DNA of 48,898 nt from an uncultured Collinsella sp. (lineage in GTDB: Bacteria > Actinomycetota > Coriobacteriia > Coriobacteriales > Coriobacteriaceae): NCBI GenBank assembly GCA_959602645.1, contig CAUGTZ010000020.1:1-48898 (forward strand), given 5' to 3'. Each line of letters begins with the position of its first letter. Positions within the stretch are counted from its first letter, which is position 1. The notes under the pieces are model-generated. The model made no database searches, was not told where the DNA came from, and saw only the letters and a list, made by a program, of their open reading frames with translations. The translations under genes were made by a program, and so were the position numbers. Shown piece by piece: positions 26,932 through 35,500 of the stretch.

Positions 26932-27732
26932 ATGAGCGCAAATCCGCTGCTTTCCATCGAAGGTCTGACCGCCTCCGTGGACGAGAAGACCATCCTCCAC
27001 AACGTCAACCTCAACGTCGCCGCCGGCGAGACCCACGTGCTGATGGGCCCCAACGGCGCCGGCAAGTCCACCCTCGGCCACCTGGTCATGGGCGACCCCG
27101 TCTACACGGTCAACGACGGACGTATCGTCTTTGACGGCCAGGACATCACCGAGCTCACCACCGACAAGCGTTCGCGCGCCGGCCTGTTTCTGAGCTTCCA
27201 GGCCCCGGTCGAGATCCCGGGCGTGCCGCTGTCGAGCTTTTTGCGCGCCAGCATCGCCGGCCGCCCCGGCCTGGAGATGAAGGGCAAGGAGTTCCGACGT
27301 CGCGTCAAGGAGCTCGCGGCCGAGCTTAACATGGATACCTCCTACCTCAACCGTGAGCTGGGCGTGGGCTTCTCGGGCGGCGAGAAAAAGAAGGTCGAGA
27401 TGCTCCAGCTTCTGCTGCTGCAGCCCAAGCTCGCCATCCTAGACGAGACCGACTCCGGCCTGGACGTCGACGCGCTTTCCACCGTCAGCCACGGCATGGA
27501 CGCCTACCGCAAGAGCTGCGACGGCTCCATGCTCATCATCACGCACAACACGCGCATCCTGGAGCACTTGGATGTCGACCGCGTCCACGTTATGGTCAAG
27601 GGTCACATCGTGCGCGAGGACGACGCCTCGCTCATCCCCTGGATCGACAAGAACGGCTTTGAGACCTTCGAGCGCGAGGCCGCCGAGCAGCGCGCCCAGG
27701 CCGAGGCCGCCGCTGCCGAGCAGCAGGCGTAA
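26932..27732 (+). CDS. sufC: SufC, ATPase of the SUF iron-sulfur cluster assembly complex
   Basis: A 266-residue ABC-type ATPase. The start at 26932 follows GAGAGGGA; the frame from 26902 adds ten residues without a ribosome site. Walker A is GPNGAGKST at residues 39-47, FSGGEKKKVEM is the ABC signature and LAILDETDSGLD is Walker B. SufC binds SufB and SufD in the cytoplasm and drives cluster assembly. The C-terminus has an Ala/Glu-rich tail. It is the first gene of sufCBDSU, and sufB starts 12 bp downstream. Confidence 0.95.
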   Translation: MSANPLLSIEGLTASVDEKTILHNVNLNVAAGETHVLMGPNGAGKSTLGHLVMGDPVYTVNDGRIVFDGQDITELTTDKRSRAGLFLSFQAPVEIPGVPLSSFLRASIAGRPGLEMKGKEFRRRVKELAAELNMDTSYLNRELGVGFSGGEKKKVEMLQLLLLQPKLAILDETDSGLDVDALSTVSHGMDAYRKSCDGSMLIITHNTRILEHLDVDRVHVMVKGHIVREDDASLIPWIDKNGFETFEREAAEQRAQAEAAAAEQQA

Positions 27733-27744
27733 AGGGGCGACGTA

Positions 27745-29157
27745 ATGACCAAGAACCGCACCGAGGTCGCGGACATCGACCGCAGCCTCTACGACTTCAC
27801 CTATGGCGAGGAGGGATTCGAGCGCCTCGACGCCGGCATCACGCCCGACATCGTGCGCGAGATCAGCGCCAAAAAGGACGAGCCGCAGTGGATGCTCGAC
27901 CTGCGCTTAAAGTCCCTCGAGATCTTCAACCGTTTTCCCGACCCGACGTGGGGCCCCTCCATCGAGGGCCTGGACATGGACAACATCGTCACCTACGTCA
28001 AGCCCAACACCGACCAAAAGCACGACTGGGAGTCGGTGCCCGACGACATCAAGAACACCTTTGAGCGCTTGGGCATCCCAGAGGCCGAGCGCAGCTACCT
28101 GGCAGGCGTCGGCGCGCAGTACGACTCCGAGCTCGTCTACCACAACATGCAGGACACGGCGTCCAAGATGGGCATCGTCTACTCCGGTATTGAAGAAGCC
28201 CTGCACGATCCACAGTGGGAACCGCTCATCCACGAGAAGTTTATGACGCTCATCCCGCCCACCGACCACAAGTTTGCGGCCCTGCACGGCGCCGTATGGT
28301 CGGGCGGCTCGTTTGTCTACGTGCCCAAGGGCACCAAGCTCGACTTCCCGCTGCAGAGCTACTTCCGCCTCAACGCCAAGGGTGCCGGCCAGTTTGAGCA
28401 CACGCTCATCATCGTCGAGGACGATGCCGACCTGCACTTTATCGAGGGTTGCTCCGCGCCCAAGTACAACGTGGCCAACCTCCACGCCGGCGCCGTCGAG
28501 CTCTTTGTGGGCAAGCGTGCGCACCTGCGCTACTCGACCATCGAGAACTGGTCCAAGAACATGTACAACCTCAACACCAAGCGTGCGCGCGTGGACGAGG
28601 ACGGCGACATCGAGTGGATCAGCGGCTCCTTCGGTAGCCACGTGGGCTACCTCTACCCCATGAGCGTGCTTAACGGCCGACGCGCCCGCTCGAGCTTTAC
28701 CGGCATCACCTTTGCCGGCGCCGGTCAGAACCTCGACACCGGCTGCAAGGTCGTGCTCAACGCGCCCGATACCTCGGCAACCGTCGAGACCAAAGGCATC
28801 TCCAAGAGCGGCGGCATCCAGACCTTCCGCAGTTCCATCGTGGCCACACCCAAGGCCGAGGGCTCCAAGGCAACCGTGAGCTGCCAGTCGCTGATGCTCG
28901 ACGACCAGAGCCGCTCCGACACCATTCCGGCCATGGACATCCGCGCCAAGAACGTCGACATCGGCCACGAGGCCACCATCGGCCGCATCGGCGACGACAA
29001 GGTGTTCTACCTGATGAGCCGCGGCATCTCGGAGGAAGAGGCCCGCACCATGATCGTCAACGGCTTTGCCAACCCGGTCTCCAAGGAGCTACCGCTGGAG
29101 TACGCCGTCGAGATGAACAACCTGATCAAGCTCGAGATGGAAGGAGCGATCGGATAA
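27745..29157 (+). CDS. sufB: SufB, Fe-S cluster assembly scaffold
   Basis: A 470-residue protein of the usual SufB length. FAALHGAVWSGGSFVYVPKG, the beta-helix core and the C-terminal GHEATIGRIGDDKVFYLMSR are diagnostic. The core includes FIEGCSAPKYN, which holds a conserved Cys. SufB receives sulfur from SufS/SufU and builds the cluster with SufC and SufD. The gene follows sufC by 12 bp and overlaps the sufD start by one base (TAATG). Confidence 0.96.
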   Translation: MTKNRTEVADIDRSLYDFTYGEEGFERLDAGITPDIVREISAKKDEPQWMLDLRLKSLEIFNRFPDPTWGPSIEGLDMDNIVTYVKPNTDQKHDWESVPDDIKNTFERLGIPEAERSYLAGVGAQYDSELVYHNMQDTASKMGIVYSGIEEALHDPQWEPLIHEKFMTLIPPTDHKFAALHGAVWSGGSFVYVPKGTKLDFPLQSYFRLNAKGAGQFEHTLIIVEDDADLHFIEGCSAPKYNVANLHAGAVELFVGKRAHLRYSTIENWSKNMYNLNTKRARVDEDGDIEWISGSFGSHVGYLYPMSVLNGRRARSSFTGITFAGAGQNLDTGCKVVLNAPDTSATVETKGISKSGGIQTFRSSIVATPKAEGSKATVSCQSLMLDDQSRSDTIPAMDIRAKNVDIGHEATIGRIGDDKVFYLMSRGISEEEARTMIVNGFANPVSKELPLEYAVEMNNLIKLEMEGAIG

Positions 29158-30428
29158 TGAAACAGGAAACCAACACCGCTGCTACCACACTCGAGCAGGT
29201 CAACGCGATGCCGGCTGCCACTTGGGGCTGGCTGAAGATGAATCAGACCAAGCTCGAGCTCTCTGACGAGCTTGCCGCCGCTCCCGCGGAGGCCGTTGAG
29301 GTCGAAGGCTTGGGCGAGCAGTTTATTGGCGTGACAGACGCGTTCGACGCCGCCATGGACGCCATGGCCGAGCGCTTCCCCGAGCGCCGCTCCTCCGCCC
29401 CCGGTGATGCCGCCAACCGCGCCCGCATCACGCCCGAGACCGAGCTCGACGTGCCCGCCACCTCCGTCTACCAGGCCGGCGCCATCAAGCTCGAGGAGGA
29501 GCTCTCCCCTGCTGAAGCCTTCGAAACCGGCATGGGCGAGGCTGCCTACGCCTACTTGGCCGAGCACGCTACCAAGCGCATCGTCATCGATGTGCCCGCA
29601 TACAAGCACGCCACGGTTGCTGTGCGCGTGAGCGGTGTCGATGCCGCCGCGGCCATCGCCGCCATCGACGTCGTCGCCCGCCCGCAGGCAACGCTCGACC
29701 TGCATATTGCCCTGGACTCCCCCGTTGCCGGCGAGGGTGTCGTGGGCTCCGTGCTACGCGTGTGCTCCCACGAGTACGCCATCGTCAACGTGACCTGCAC
29801 GCAGACGCTCGACGATAGCTGGATCGCGCTCGACGACACCGGCCTGTTCCTGGACGAGGGTGCGCGCGTCAACGTGCAGCACACCGTCCTGGGTGCCGGC
29901 GCCAGCGCCACCGGCCTTGCCGGCGACCTGCTGGGCGATACCGCCAAGGTCACCATCGATACCGATTACCTGGGCGCCCGCGAGCAGGTGCGCGACTTTA
30001 ACTACGAGCTGCGCCACCGCGGTCGCAAAACCGAGTGCGAGATCGACGCCAACGGCGTACTGACCGGCACGTCAAAGAAGGTCTATCGCGGCACCATCGA
30101 CCTCGTGCACGGCTGCAAGGGTGCAACCGGCACCGAGCGCGAGACGGTGCTTTTGGCCAACAAGGGCGTCGACAACAAGACCGTCCCCGTCATCCTGTGC
30201 GACGAGGACGACGTCGCCGGCAACCACGGTGCCACCATCGGCCACGTCCGCGACGAGCAGCTGTTCTATCTCGCCTGCCGCGGTCTTGACCAAAACGCCG
30301 CCGAGGACCTGTTCATCCGCGCCAAGCTGGAGGACGCCGCGCTTTCCGCCACCGACGAGCGCACCCGCGCCGCCGTCGTCCGCCTGGGCAACAACCTGAT
30401 CGACAACTTTGAAGAGGAGCTCGCATGA
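29157..30428 (+). CDS. sufD: SufD, SufB-partner protein
   Basis: A 423-residue SufB/SufD-family beta-helix protein. The C-terminus HGATIGHVRDEQLFYLACRG matches the family, and the N-terminal half is more divergent, with an Ala/Glu-rich stretch. SufD lacks the SufB scaffold features and is thought to help iron entry in the SufBC2D complex. Stop and next start overlap (ATGA) with sufS, so the five genes are translated as one unit. Confidence 0.92.
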   Translation: MKQETNTAATTLEQVNAMPAATWGWLKMNQTKLELSDELAAAPAEAVEVEGLGEQFIGVTDAFDAAMDAMAERFPERRSSAPGDAANRARITPETELDVPATSVYQAGAIKLEEELSPAEAFETGMGEAAYAYLAEHATKRIVIDVPAYKHATVAVRVSGVDAAAAIAAIDVVARPQATLDLHIALDSPVAGEGVVGSVLRVCSHEYAIVNVTCTQTLDDSWIALDDTGLFLDEGARVNVQHTVLGAGASATGLAGDLLGDTAKVTIDTDYLGAREQVRDFNYELRHRGRKTECEIDANGVLTGTSKKVYRGTIDLVHGCKGATGTERETVLLANKGVDNKTVPVILCDEDDVAGNHGATIGHVRDEQLFYLACRGLDQNAAEDLFIRAKLEDAALSATDERTRAAVVRLGNNLIDNFEEELA

Positions 30429-31750
30429 TCGACACCGAGCACGTTAAATGCGATACCTGCACTGCCCCCGAGCCCATGGAGCTCGACGCCAGCGACGAGG
30501 CTTCGCGCGGCTGGCCCACCGTGGACATCGAGACCAACCCCTACAAGGGCCAGTTCCCGCTGTTCCAGCAGCACCCCGAGATCGCCTTTCTCGATAGCGC
30601 CGCCACCGCGCAACGCCCTGCCTGTGTGCTCGACGCCGAGCGCAACTTCTATCAGCGCATGAACGCCAACCCCCTGCGCGGCCTGTACTCGCTGTCCGTC
30701 GAGGCCACCGAGGCTATCGCGAAGGTGCGCCAGCAGATCGCCGACCTCATCGGCGCCCCCAACGCCAACGAGGTCGTCTTCACCCGCAACACGAGCGAAT
30801 CGCTCAACCTGGTCGCCAAGAGCTTTGCGCCCACAGTGCTCGAACCGGGTGACGAGGTCGTCATCACCATCATGGAGCACCACTCCAATCTGATTCCGTG
30901 GCAGCAGGTCTGCCGCGAGACCGGCGCCAAGCTCGTCTACCTCTACCCCACCAAGACCGGCCAGCTCACCACCGAGGAGGTTCTTGCCAAGGTGGGTCCC
31001 AAGACCAAGATCCTGGCCGTGGGACAGGTCTCCAACGTGCTGGGCGTCGAGAACCCGGTCAAGAACCTTGGCAAGCTCGTGCACAAGTACGGCGGCTACC
31101 TGGTCGTCGACGGCGCGCAGTCGCTGCCGCACATGCCGGTCGATGTGACCGACCTGGGCGCCGACTTCTTTGCCTTTAGCGCGCACAAGGCCATGGGCCC
31201 CATGGGCATCGGCGTGCTGTGGGGCAAGATGGACCTGCTCAACGCCATGCCGCCCATGCTCACCGGCGGCGAGATGATCGATTCGGTCACCGAGCAGGAC
31301 GCTGTCTGGGCTCCCGTCCCCGAGAAGTTCGAGGCGGGTACGCAGGACGCCGCCGGCATCTTCGCCGCGGGTGCGGCACTCGACTACCTGGTCAACACGG
31401 TGGGTTACGAGAACATCCAGTCACGCGAGCAGGCACTCGTCCACTACCTGATGGGCGAGCTTATGCAGCTCGACTTTGTCCAGATCATCGGCTCCATCTA
31501 CTGGGACAACCACCGCGGCGTCGTGAGCTTTAACGTCAAGGGCATCCACCCGCACGATGTCGCGAGCATCATGGACATGGACGGAGTGTGCATCCGCGCC
31601 GGTCACCACTGCGCGCAGCCGTTGCTCACCTGGCTGGGCGTCGAGAACCTTGCCTGCTGCCGCGCCAGCGTGGCCTTCTACAACGACAAGGCCGATATCG
31701 ACAAGTTCATCGCCGGCCTGCATCACGTTTGGAGCACGTTCAATGGGTAA
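30425..31750 (+). CDS. sufS: SufS cysteine desulfurase
   Basis: A 441-residue type II cysteine desulfurase. It has a longer N-terminus (about 35 residues before YKGQFPLFQQHPE), which includes a CDTC pair. The PLP lysine is in FSAHKAMGPMGIGVLWG, and the persulfide cysteine is in AGHHCAQPLLTWLG. The enzyme takes sulfur from cysteine and passes it to SufU. The gene starts in overlap with the sufD stop and its stop overlaps the sufU start. Confidence 0.95.
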   Translation: MIDTEHVKCDTCTAPEPMELDASDEASRGWPTVDIETNPYKGQFPLFQQHPEIAFLDSAATAQRPACVLDAERNFYQRMNANPLRGLYSLSVEATEAIAKVRQQIADLIGAPNANEVVFTRNTSESLNLVAKSFAPTVLEPGDEVVITIMEHHSNLIPWQQVCRETGAKLVYLYPTKTGQLTTEEVLAKVGPKTKILAVGQVSNVLGVENPVKNLGKLVHKYGGYLVVDGAQSLPHMPVDVTDLGADFFAFSAHKAMGPMGIGVLWGKMDLLNAMPPMLTGGEMIDSVTEQDAVWAPVPEKFEAGTQDAAGIFAAGAALDYLVNTVGYENIQSREQALVHYLMGELMQLDFVQIIGSIYWDNHRGVVSFNVKGIHPHDVASIMDMDGVCIRAGHHCAQPLLTWLGVENLACCRASVAFYNDKADIDKFIAGLHHVWSTFNG

Positions 31751-32177
31751 CCTCTACACCTCCACCACGTTTATGGAGCACAACTCGCACCCCGACTACA
31801 AGTACGAGATGGATGCCCCCACGCACGAGCACGACGGCATCAACCCCAGCTGCGGCGACGAGCTCACCTTGCAGCTGCGCGTTGAGAACGACGTGATCGA
31901 GGAGGCGTCCTTTACCGGCCACGGCTGCGCCATTAGCCAGGCCAGCGCCGACATCATGGCCGACCTCATCACCGGCGAGACCGTCGAGGAAGCTCGCCGC
32001 TTGGCAGAGCTCTTCCTCGCCATGATCCGCGGCGAGCAGCTCTCCGAGGAGGACTTGGAAGACCTGGACGAGGCCGCCCAGCTCCAGGACATCTCGCACA
32101 TGCCCGCCCGCGTCAAATGCGCCGAGCTCGCCTGGCGCACCCTCGACGGCATGCTCACGGGACAAAATAATCAGTAG
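31743..32177 (+). CDS. sufU: SufU sulfur-transfer protein
   Basis: A 144-residue protein. NPSCGDELTLQL, FTGHGCAISQASADIM and RVKCAELAWRTL hold the three conserved Cys, and GDE carries the conserved Asp. In Gram-positive SUF systems SufU accepts persulfide from SufS and delivers it to SufB. It is the last suf gene and its stop lies inside the palindrome at 32159-32187. Confidence 0.94.
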   Translation: MGNLYTSTTFMEHNSHPDYKYEMDAPTHEHDGINPSCGDELTLQLRVENDVIEEASFTGHGCAISQASADIMADLITGETVEEARRLAELFLAMIRGEQLSEEDLEDLDEAAQLQDISHMPARVKCAELAWRTLDGMLTGQNNQ

Positions 32178-32187
32178 TATTTGTCCC
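32159..32187. repeat. Palindrome GGGACAAA-N13-TTTGTCCC at the sufU stop
   Basis: Arms 32159-32166 and 32180-32187 flank the sufU stop codon. They share a 13-mer with the palindrome near rrf2 (26751-26763). A REP-associated-type transposase gene begins its coding region nearby, making a REP-like element possible. Confidence 0.55.
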
Positions 32188-32205
32188 AAATCTTAAGAAT
32201 TTTGT

Positions 32206-32244
32206 TGGCCGAATCGCTTGACAAGAGTGGTTCGGCCATTTTCT
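32206..32244 (+). terminator. Terminator after the suf operon
   Basis: TGGCCGAA (32206-32213) pairs with TTCGGCCA (32231-32238), followed by TTTTCT. It lies between the suf operon and the converging transposase gene and overlaps the latter's stop. Confidence 0.75.
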
Positions 32245-33043
32245 ATTCCGAGCCCTCAGCCTGAGCATTCACCCGAACATAAGCGCGCACGATACGAGAG
32301 ACGGTACTCTTGCTGATTCCCGTATATCGTTCGATCTCGCGCACCGTGTAGCCGACATCGTGCAGGGCGAAAATGATTCCATCTCGCCGCGAGGGCGCTA
32401 CGGTCTTGAGTTCGTTGAGCGGCACGCCCAGGCGCTTCGCCATCTTGTCGGCAAACGCACGCCGCTCCCACTCTGTCTCATCCATATCGTGAATCACCGG
32501 ATCGGAACCATCGGGCATCGACAGAGAATAATCCAGAAACCCCTTGGCAGACTCAAAGAGCTCAAGCACACAAGAAGGGTCCGAAAATCCCCTCGTCGTA
32601 TCGTTGTCATACGCTCTCAGATACTCGGCAAAGCTGCTCCAGGGATAACGCTCGATCAGGGCGATACCCGCCTCCTGCGGATTAGCGTGAACATAGCGAA
32701 TGGCAGCCATTAGATAACGGTCGGTATCGAGCGAGCGCCGGTCAAAACGGTTCTGGAACAGATGACCCGTGCGCCCCGTGCGCTTATTGAACCGCCGCGC
32801 GTACGTCAAAAGCAGCCGGTGCATCGCCGCGCTCATCGCGTCCTCGTAATCTGCCAGCACCAGATGCACGTGATTGCCCATAAGGCACCAGGCGATAACC
32901 GTCACGCCCGCCTCGCGGCAGCAGTCGCGCATCAGTTCCAAAAACTCCCACCGATCGTCGTCGCTCTCAAAGATGGGCTGCTTGCCCGTACCGCGGGCAC
33001 AGACATGGTAAAAGCCGGTAACCGTTCTCCAAACGCGCTGCAT
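32243..33043 (-). CDS. REP-associated-type tyrosine (Y1) transposase
   Basis: A 266-residue protein starting at 33043 (MQRVWRTVTGFYHVCARG) after GAAGGGAG. The Y1_Tnp fold carries the metal-binding HxH in GNHVHLVLADY, with RFNKRTGRTGHLFQNRF next and AIRYVHANPQEAGI downstream. The C-terminus (GIIFALHDVGYTVREIERY, SKSTVSRIVRAYV) is an added helix-turn-helix. These HUH proteins recognise palindromic REP sequences and are often domesticated. The neighbouring GGGACAAA palindrome is a candidate target. A longer frame to 33256 lacks a good start. Confidence 0.85.
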   Translation of the reverse strand: MQRVWRTVTGFYHVCARGTGKQPIFESDDDRWEFLELMRDCCREAGVTVIAWCLMGNHVHLVLADYEDAMSAAMHRLLLTYARRFNKRTGRTGHLFQNRFDRRSLDTDRYLMAAIRYVHANPQEAGIALIERYPWSSFAEYLRAYDNDTTRGFSDPSCVLELFESAKGFLDYSLSMPDGSDPVIHDMDETEWERRAFADKMAKRLGVPLNELKTVAPSRRDGIIFALHDVGYTVREIERYTGISKSTVSRIVRAYVRVNAQAEGSE

Positions 33044-33446
33044 GGCGCTCCCTTCGCCGGGATCTGCTTGCCATCCAATACAGCACGATTGAAGCGTGCC
33101 ATCAAAACATCCACGCAAAACAATAGACTCGCGCGGCCAAAGGCAGTAAATAGGCGGCGAACGGCACCGTTGCAACTGGTCAGCCCCTGCAACGCTTACA
33201 AGAGCTGACCAAAAGCTTGCCCAAGACGGACCCCCTCTACGGAAGTTCGCGACCATAGAACATAGAGTTAAACCGTTTCAATTAAAACTTCCGGACTTCT
33301 CGCTACGAAAACTGAGCCGTTCGCCGAATATTCCGTGCATTTCGCGGTATTATAGGGGCTGCATGTCATGTCCCTTTCGAAGGGTCGCCCGGCAATCGCC
33401 AGCCACGACCCCCAGACGGGACGCCAACACGATAGAGAGGAGAGGC
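33044..33446. other. Intergenic region upstream of the NifU-like gene
   Basis: About 400 bp. TATTAT at 33348-33353 may be a -10 for the downstream gene, but no matching -35 is evident. No other gene was supported. Confidence 0.4.
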
Positions 33447-34181
33447 ATGCAGTACTCACAGGAAGTGGAGAACATGTGCCCCGTTGCCAAGGGTGCATAC
33501 CACGGCCCCGCACCCATCCCCGAGGAGGGCAAGTGGGTCCAGGCTAAGGAGATTTCCGACATCTCCGGTCTTACGCACGGTGTGGGTTGGTGCGCACCTC
33601 AGCAGGGCGCCTGCAAGCTCACGCTGAACGTCAAGGACGGCATCATCGAGGAGGCCCTCGTTGAGACCATCGGCTGCTCGGGCATGACCCACTCTGCCGC
33701 CATGGCTTCCGAGATCCTTCCCGGTAAGACCATCCTCGAGGCCCTCAACACCGACCTCGTCTGCGACGCCATCAACGTTGCTATGCGCGAGATCTTCCTG
33801 CAGATCGTTTACGGCCGCAGCCAGACCGCGTTCTCCGAGGGCGGCCTGCCCGTGGGCGCCTCCCTCGACGACCTCGGCAAGGGCCTTCGCTCTCAGGTCG
33901 GCACCATGTTCGGCACCAAGGCCAAGGGCGCTCGTTACCTCGAGCTCGCCCAGGGCTACGTCACCCGCATGGCTCTCAACGACAAGAACGAGATCATCGC
34001 GTTCGAGTTCCTGAACCTCGGCAAGTTCACCGACGCCGTCAAGGCCGGCAAGACCCCCGAGGAGGCCATCGCTGGCGCCATGGGCCACTACGGTCAGTGG
34101 GACAACGCTGCCAAGTACATCGACCCGCGCACCGACGAGGAGACTCACTCCGTCGCCAGCGTGTTCCCGGTTCACGAGTAG
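33447..34181 (+). CDS. NifU-like iron-sulfur cluster scaffold protein
   Basis: A 244-residue protein from the ATG at 33447 after AGAGAGGAGAGG. It has the NifU N-terminal fold seen in scaffold proteins: HGVGWCAPQQGACKLTLNV, then TIGCSGMTHSAAMASEIL and later sequence. The cysteines CAPQQGAC and the conserved-type GCSGM are suggestive of cluster or sulfur binding. It is about 100 residues longer than SufU and has a C-terminal extension. A 34200-35204 GGGtGRT gene begins 18 bp later, an association repeated in anaerobes. A role in Fe-S delivery is inference. Confidence 0.85.
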   Translation: MQYSQEVENMCPVAKGAYHGPAPIPEEGKWVQAKEISDISGLTHGVGWCAPQQGACKLTLNVKDGIIEEALVETIGCSGMTHSAAMASEILPGKTILEALNTDLVCDAINVAMREIFLQIVYGRSQTAFSEGGLPVGASLDDLGKGLRSQVGTMFGTKAKGARYLELAQGYVTRMALNDKNEIIAFEFLNLGKFTDAVKAGKTPEEAIAGAMGHYGQWDNAAKYIDPRTDEETHSVASVFPVHE

Positions 34182-34199
34182 AAAGGGAGGGAAATAACT

Positions 34200-35204
34200 A
34201 TGACTGTTACGTTCGAAGGTTACGAGCGCCGCGCTGACAAGATCAACAAGTGCCTCGCCGACAACGGCATCGCCTCCCTCGAGGAAGCTCTGCAGATCTG
34301 CACCGACAAGGGCTTCAACCCGCGTGAGATCGTCAACAACACCCAGTCCATCGCCTTCCAGAACGCCGAGTGGGCCTACACCCTCGGTTGCGCTCTCGCT
34401 GTCAAGCGTGGCGCCAAGTCCGCTTCTGAGGCTGCCGCCATCATCGGCGAGGGCATCCAGGCCTTCACCGTCCCCGGCTCCGTCGCTGAGGACCGCAAGG
34501 TCGGTCTGGGCCATGGCAACCTGGGCGCTATGCTGCTCTCCGACGACACCGAGTGCTTCGCCTTCCTGGCTGGTCACGAGTCCTTCGCTGCTGCTGAGGG
34601 TGCTATCGGCCTGGCTCTGAACGCCAACAAGGCTCGTAAGAAGCCGCTGCGCGTTATCCTCAACGGTCTGGGCAAGGACGCCGCCCAGATCATCGCCCGC
34701 ATCAACGGCTTCACCTATGTGAAGACCCAGTTCGACTACTACACGGGCGAGCTCAAGGTCGTCGAGACCATCCCCTACTCCGATGGTCCCCGCGCTGCCG
34801 TTAACTGCTATGGCTCCGACGATGTCCGCGAGGGCGTTGCCATCATGTGGCACGAGAACGTCGACATCTCGATCACCGGTAACTCCACCAACCCCACGCG
34901 CTTCCAGCACCCCGTCGCTGGCACCTACAAGAAGGAGCGCCTCGAGGCTGGCAAGAAGTACTTCTCCGTCGCTTCTGGTGGCGGCACTGGCCGTACCCTG
35001 CACCCGGACAACATGGGCGCCGGCCCTGCCTCTTACGGCATGACCGACACCATGGGCCGTATGCACTCCGACGCCCAGTTCGCCGGTTCTTCCTCCGTGC
35101 CTGCGCACGTTGACATGATGGGTCTCATCGGCATGGGCAACAACCCCATGGTCGGTGCCACCGTCGCCTGCGCTGTTGCCGTCGAGGAGGCCCTCAAGGC
35201 CTAA
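34200..35204 (+). CDS. GGGtGRT protein (function unknown)
   Basis: A 334-residue protein containing the family's namesake VASGGGTGRTLHPDNMG near residue 265. Other repeats of Gly and a conserved HENVDISITGNSTNP stretch are typical of the Pfam GGGtGRT family, whose role is not established. No membrane segment or signal peptide is seen. Codon use is highly biased, which hints at strong expression. It follows the NifU-like gene by 18 bp with AAAGGGAGG before the ATG, so the two are likely one operon ending at the terminator at 35240. Confidence 0.85.
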   Translation: MTVTFEGYERRADKINKCLADNGIASLEEALQICTDKGFNPREIVNNTQSIAFQNAEWAYTLGCALAVKRGAKSASEAAAIIGEGIQAFTVPGSVAEDRKVGLGHGNLGAMLLSDDTECFAFLAGHESFAAAEGAIGLALNANKARKKPLRVILNGLGKDAAQIIARINGFTYVKTQFDYYTGELKVVETIPYSDGPRAAVNCYGSDDVREGVAIMWHENVDISITGNSTNPTRFQHPVAGTYKKERLEAGKKYFSVASGGGTGRTLHPDNMGAGPASYGMTDTMGRMHSDAQFAGSSSVPAHVDMMGLIGMGNNPMVGATVACAVAVEEALKA

Positions 35205-35239
35205 TCGCGCCCGCGCGATGCTCATATAGTTGAGCTTTG

Positions 35240-35273
35240 GAGCCGCTACCCACCCGGGTAGCGGCTCTTTTTT
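35240..35273 (+). terminator. Terminator of the NifU-like/GGGtGRT operon
   Basis: A perfect 12-bp stem, GAGCCGCTACCC (35240-35251) with GGGTAGCGGCTC (35256-35267), loop ACCC, then TTTTTT. It is a strong intrinsic terminator. Confidence 0.95.
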
Positions 35274-35281
35274 CTTCCAGA

Positions 35282-35320
35282 GGGGTAGCTAATTTGGGAC
35301 GGGGCTATTTTAGCTACCCC
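35282..35320. repeat. Second hairpin, GGGGTAGCTAA-N17-TTAGCTACCCC
   Basis: Perfect 11-bp arms (35282-35292 and 35310-35320) directly after the terminator. The arms share GGTAGC/GCTACC with it. No T-run follows, so it may be a dispersed intergenic repeat. Confidence 0.6.
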
Positions 35321-35500
35321 GTCGTAAGACCATCTACTACCGATATATCAGCTGCAGGGGAATATGAGTTGCAGCGAGACGGAACCGTCACGCGCCCATG
35401 ACGCCCACCTGCCATATTTGCCCTTTACCGATTTGCCGAGTCTTTGCGGCCCTATTGCCGATCACCCGTGCGACAATGCGCCGGACGAGAAAGGAATCCG

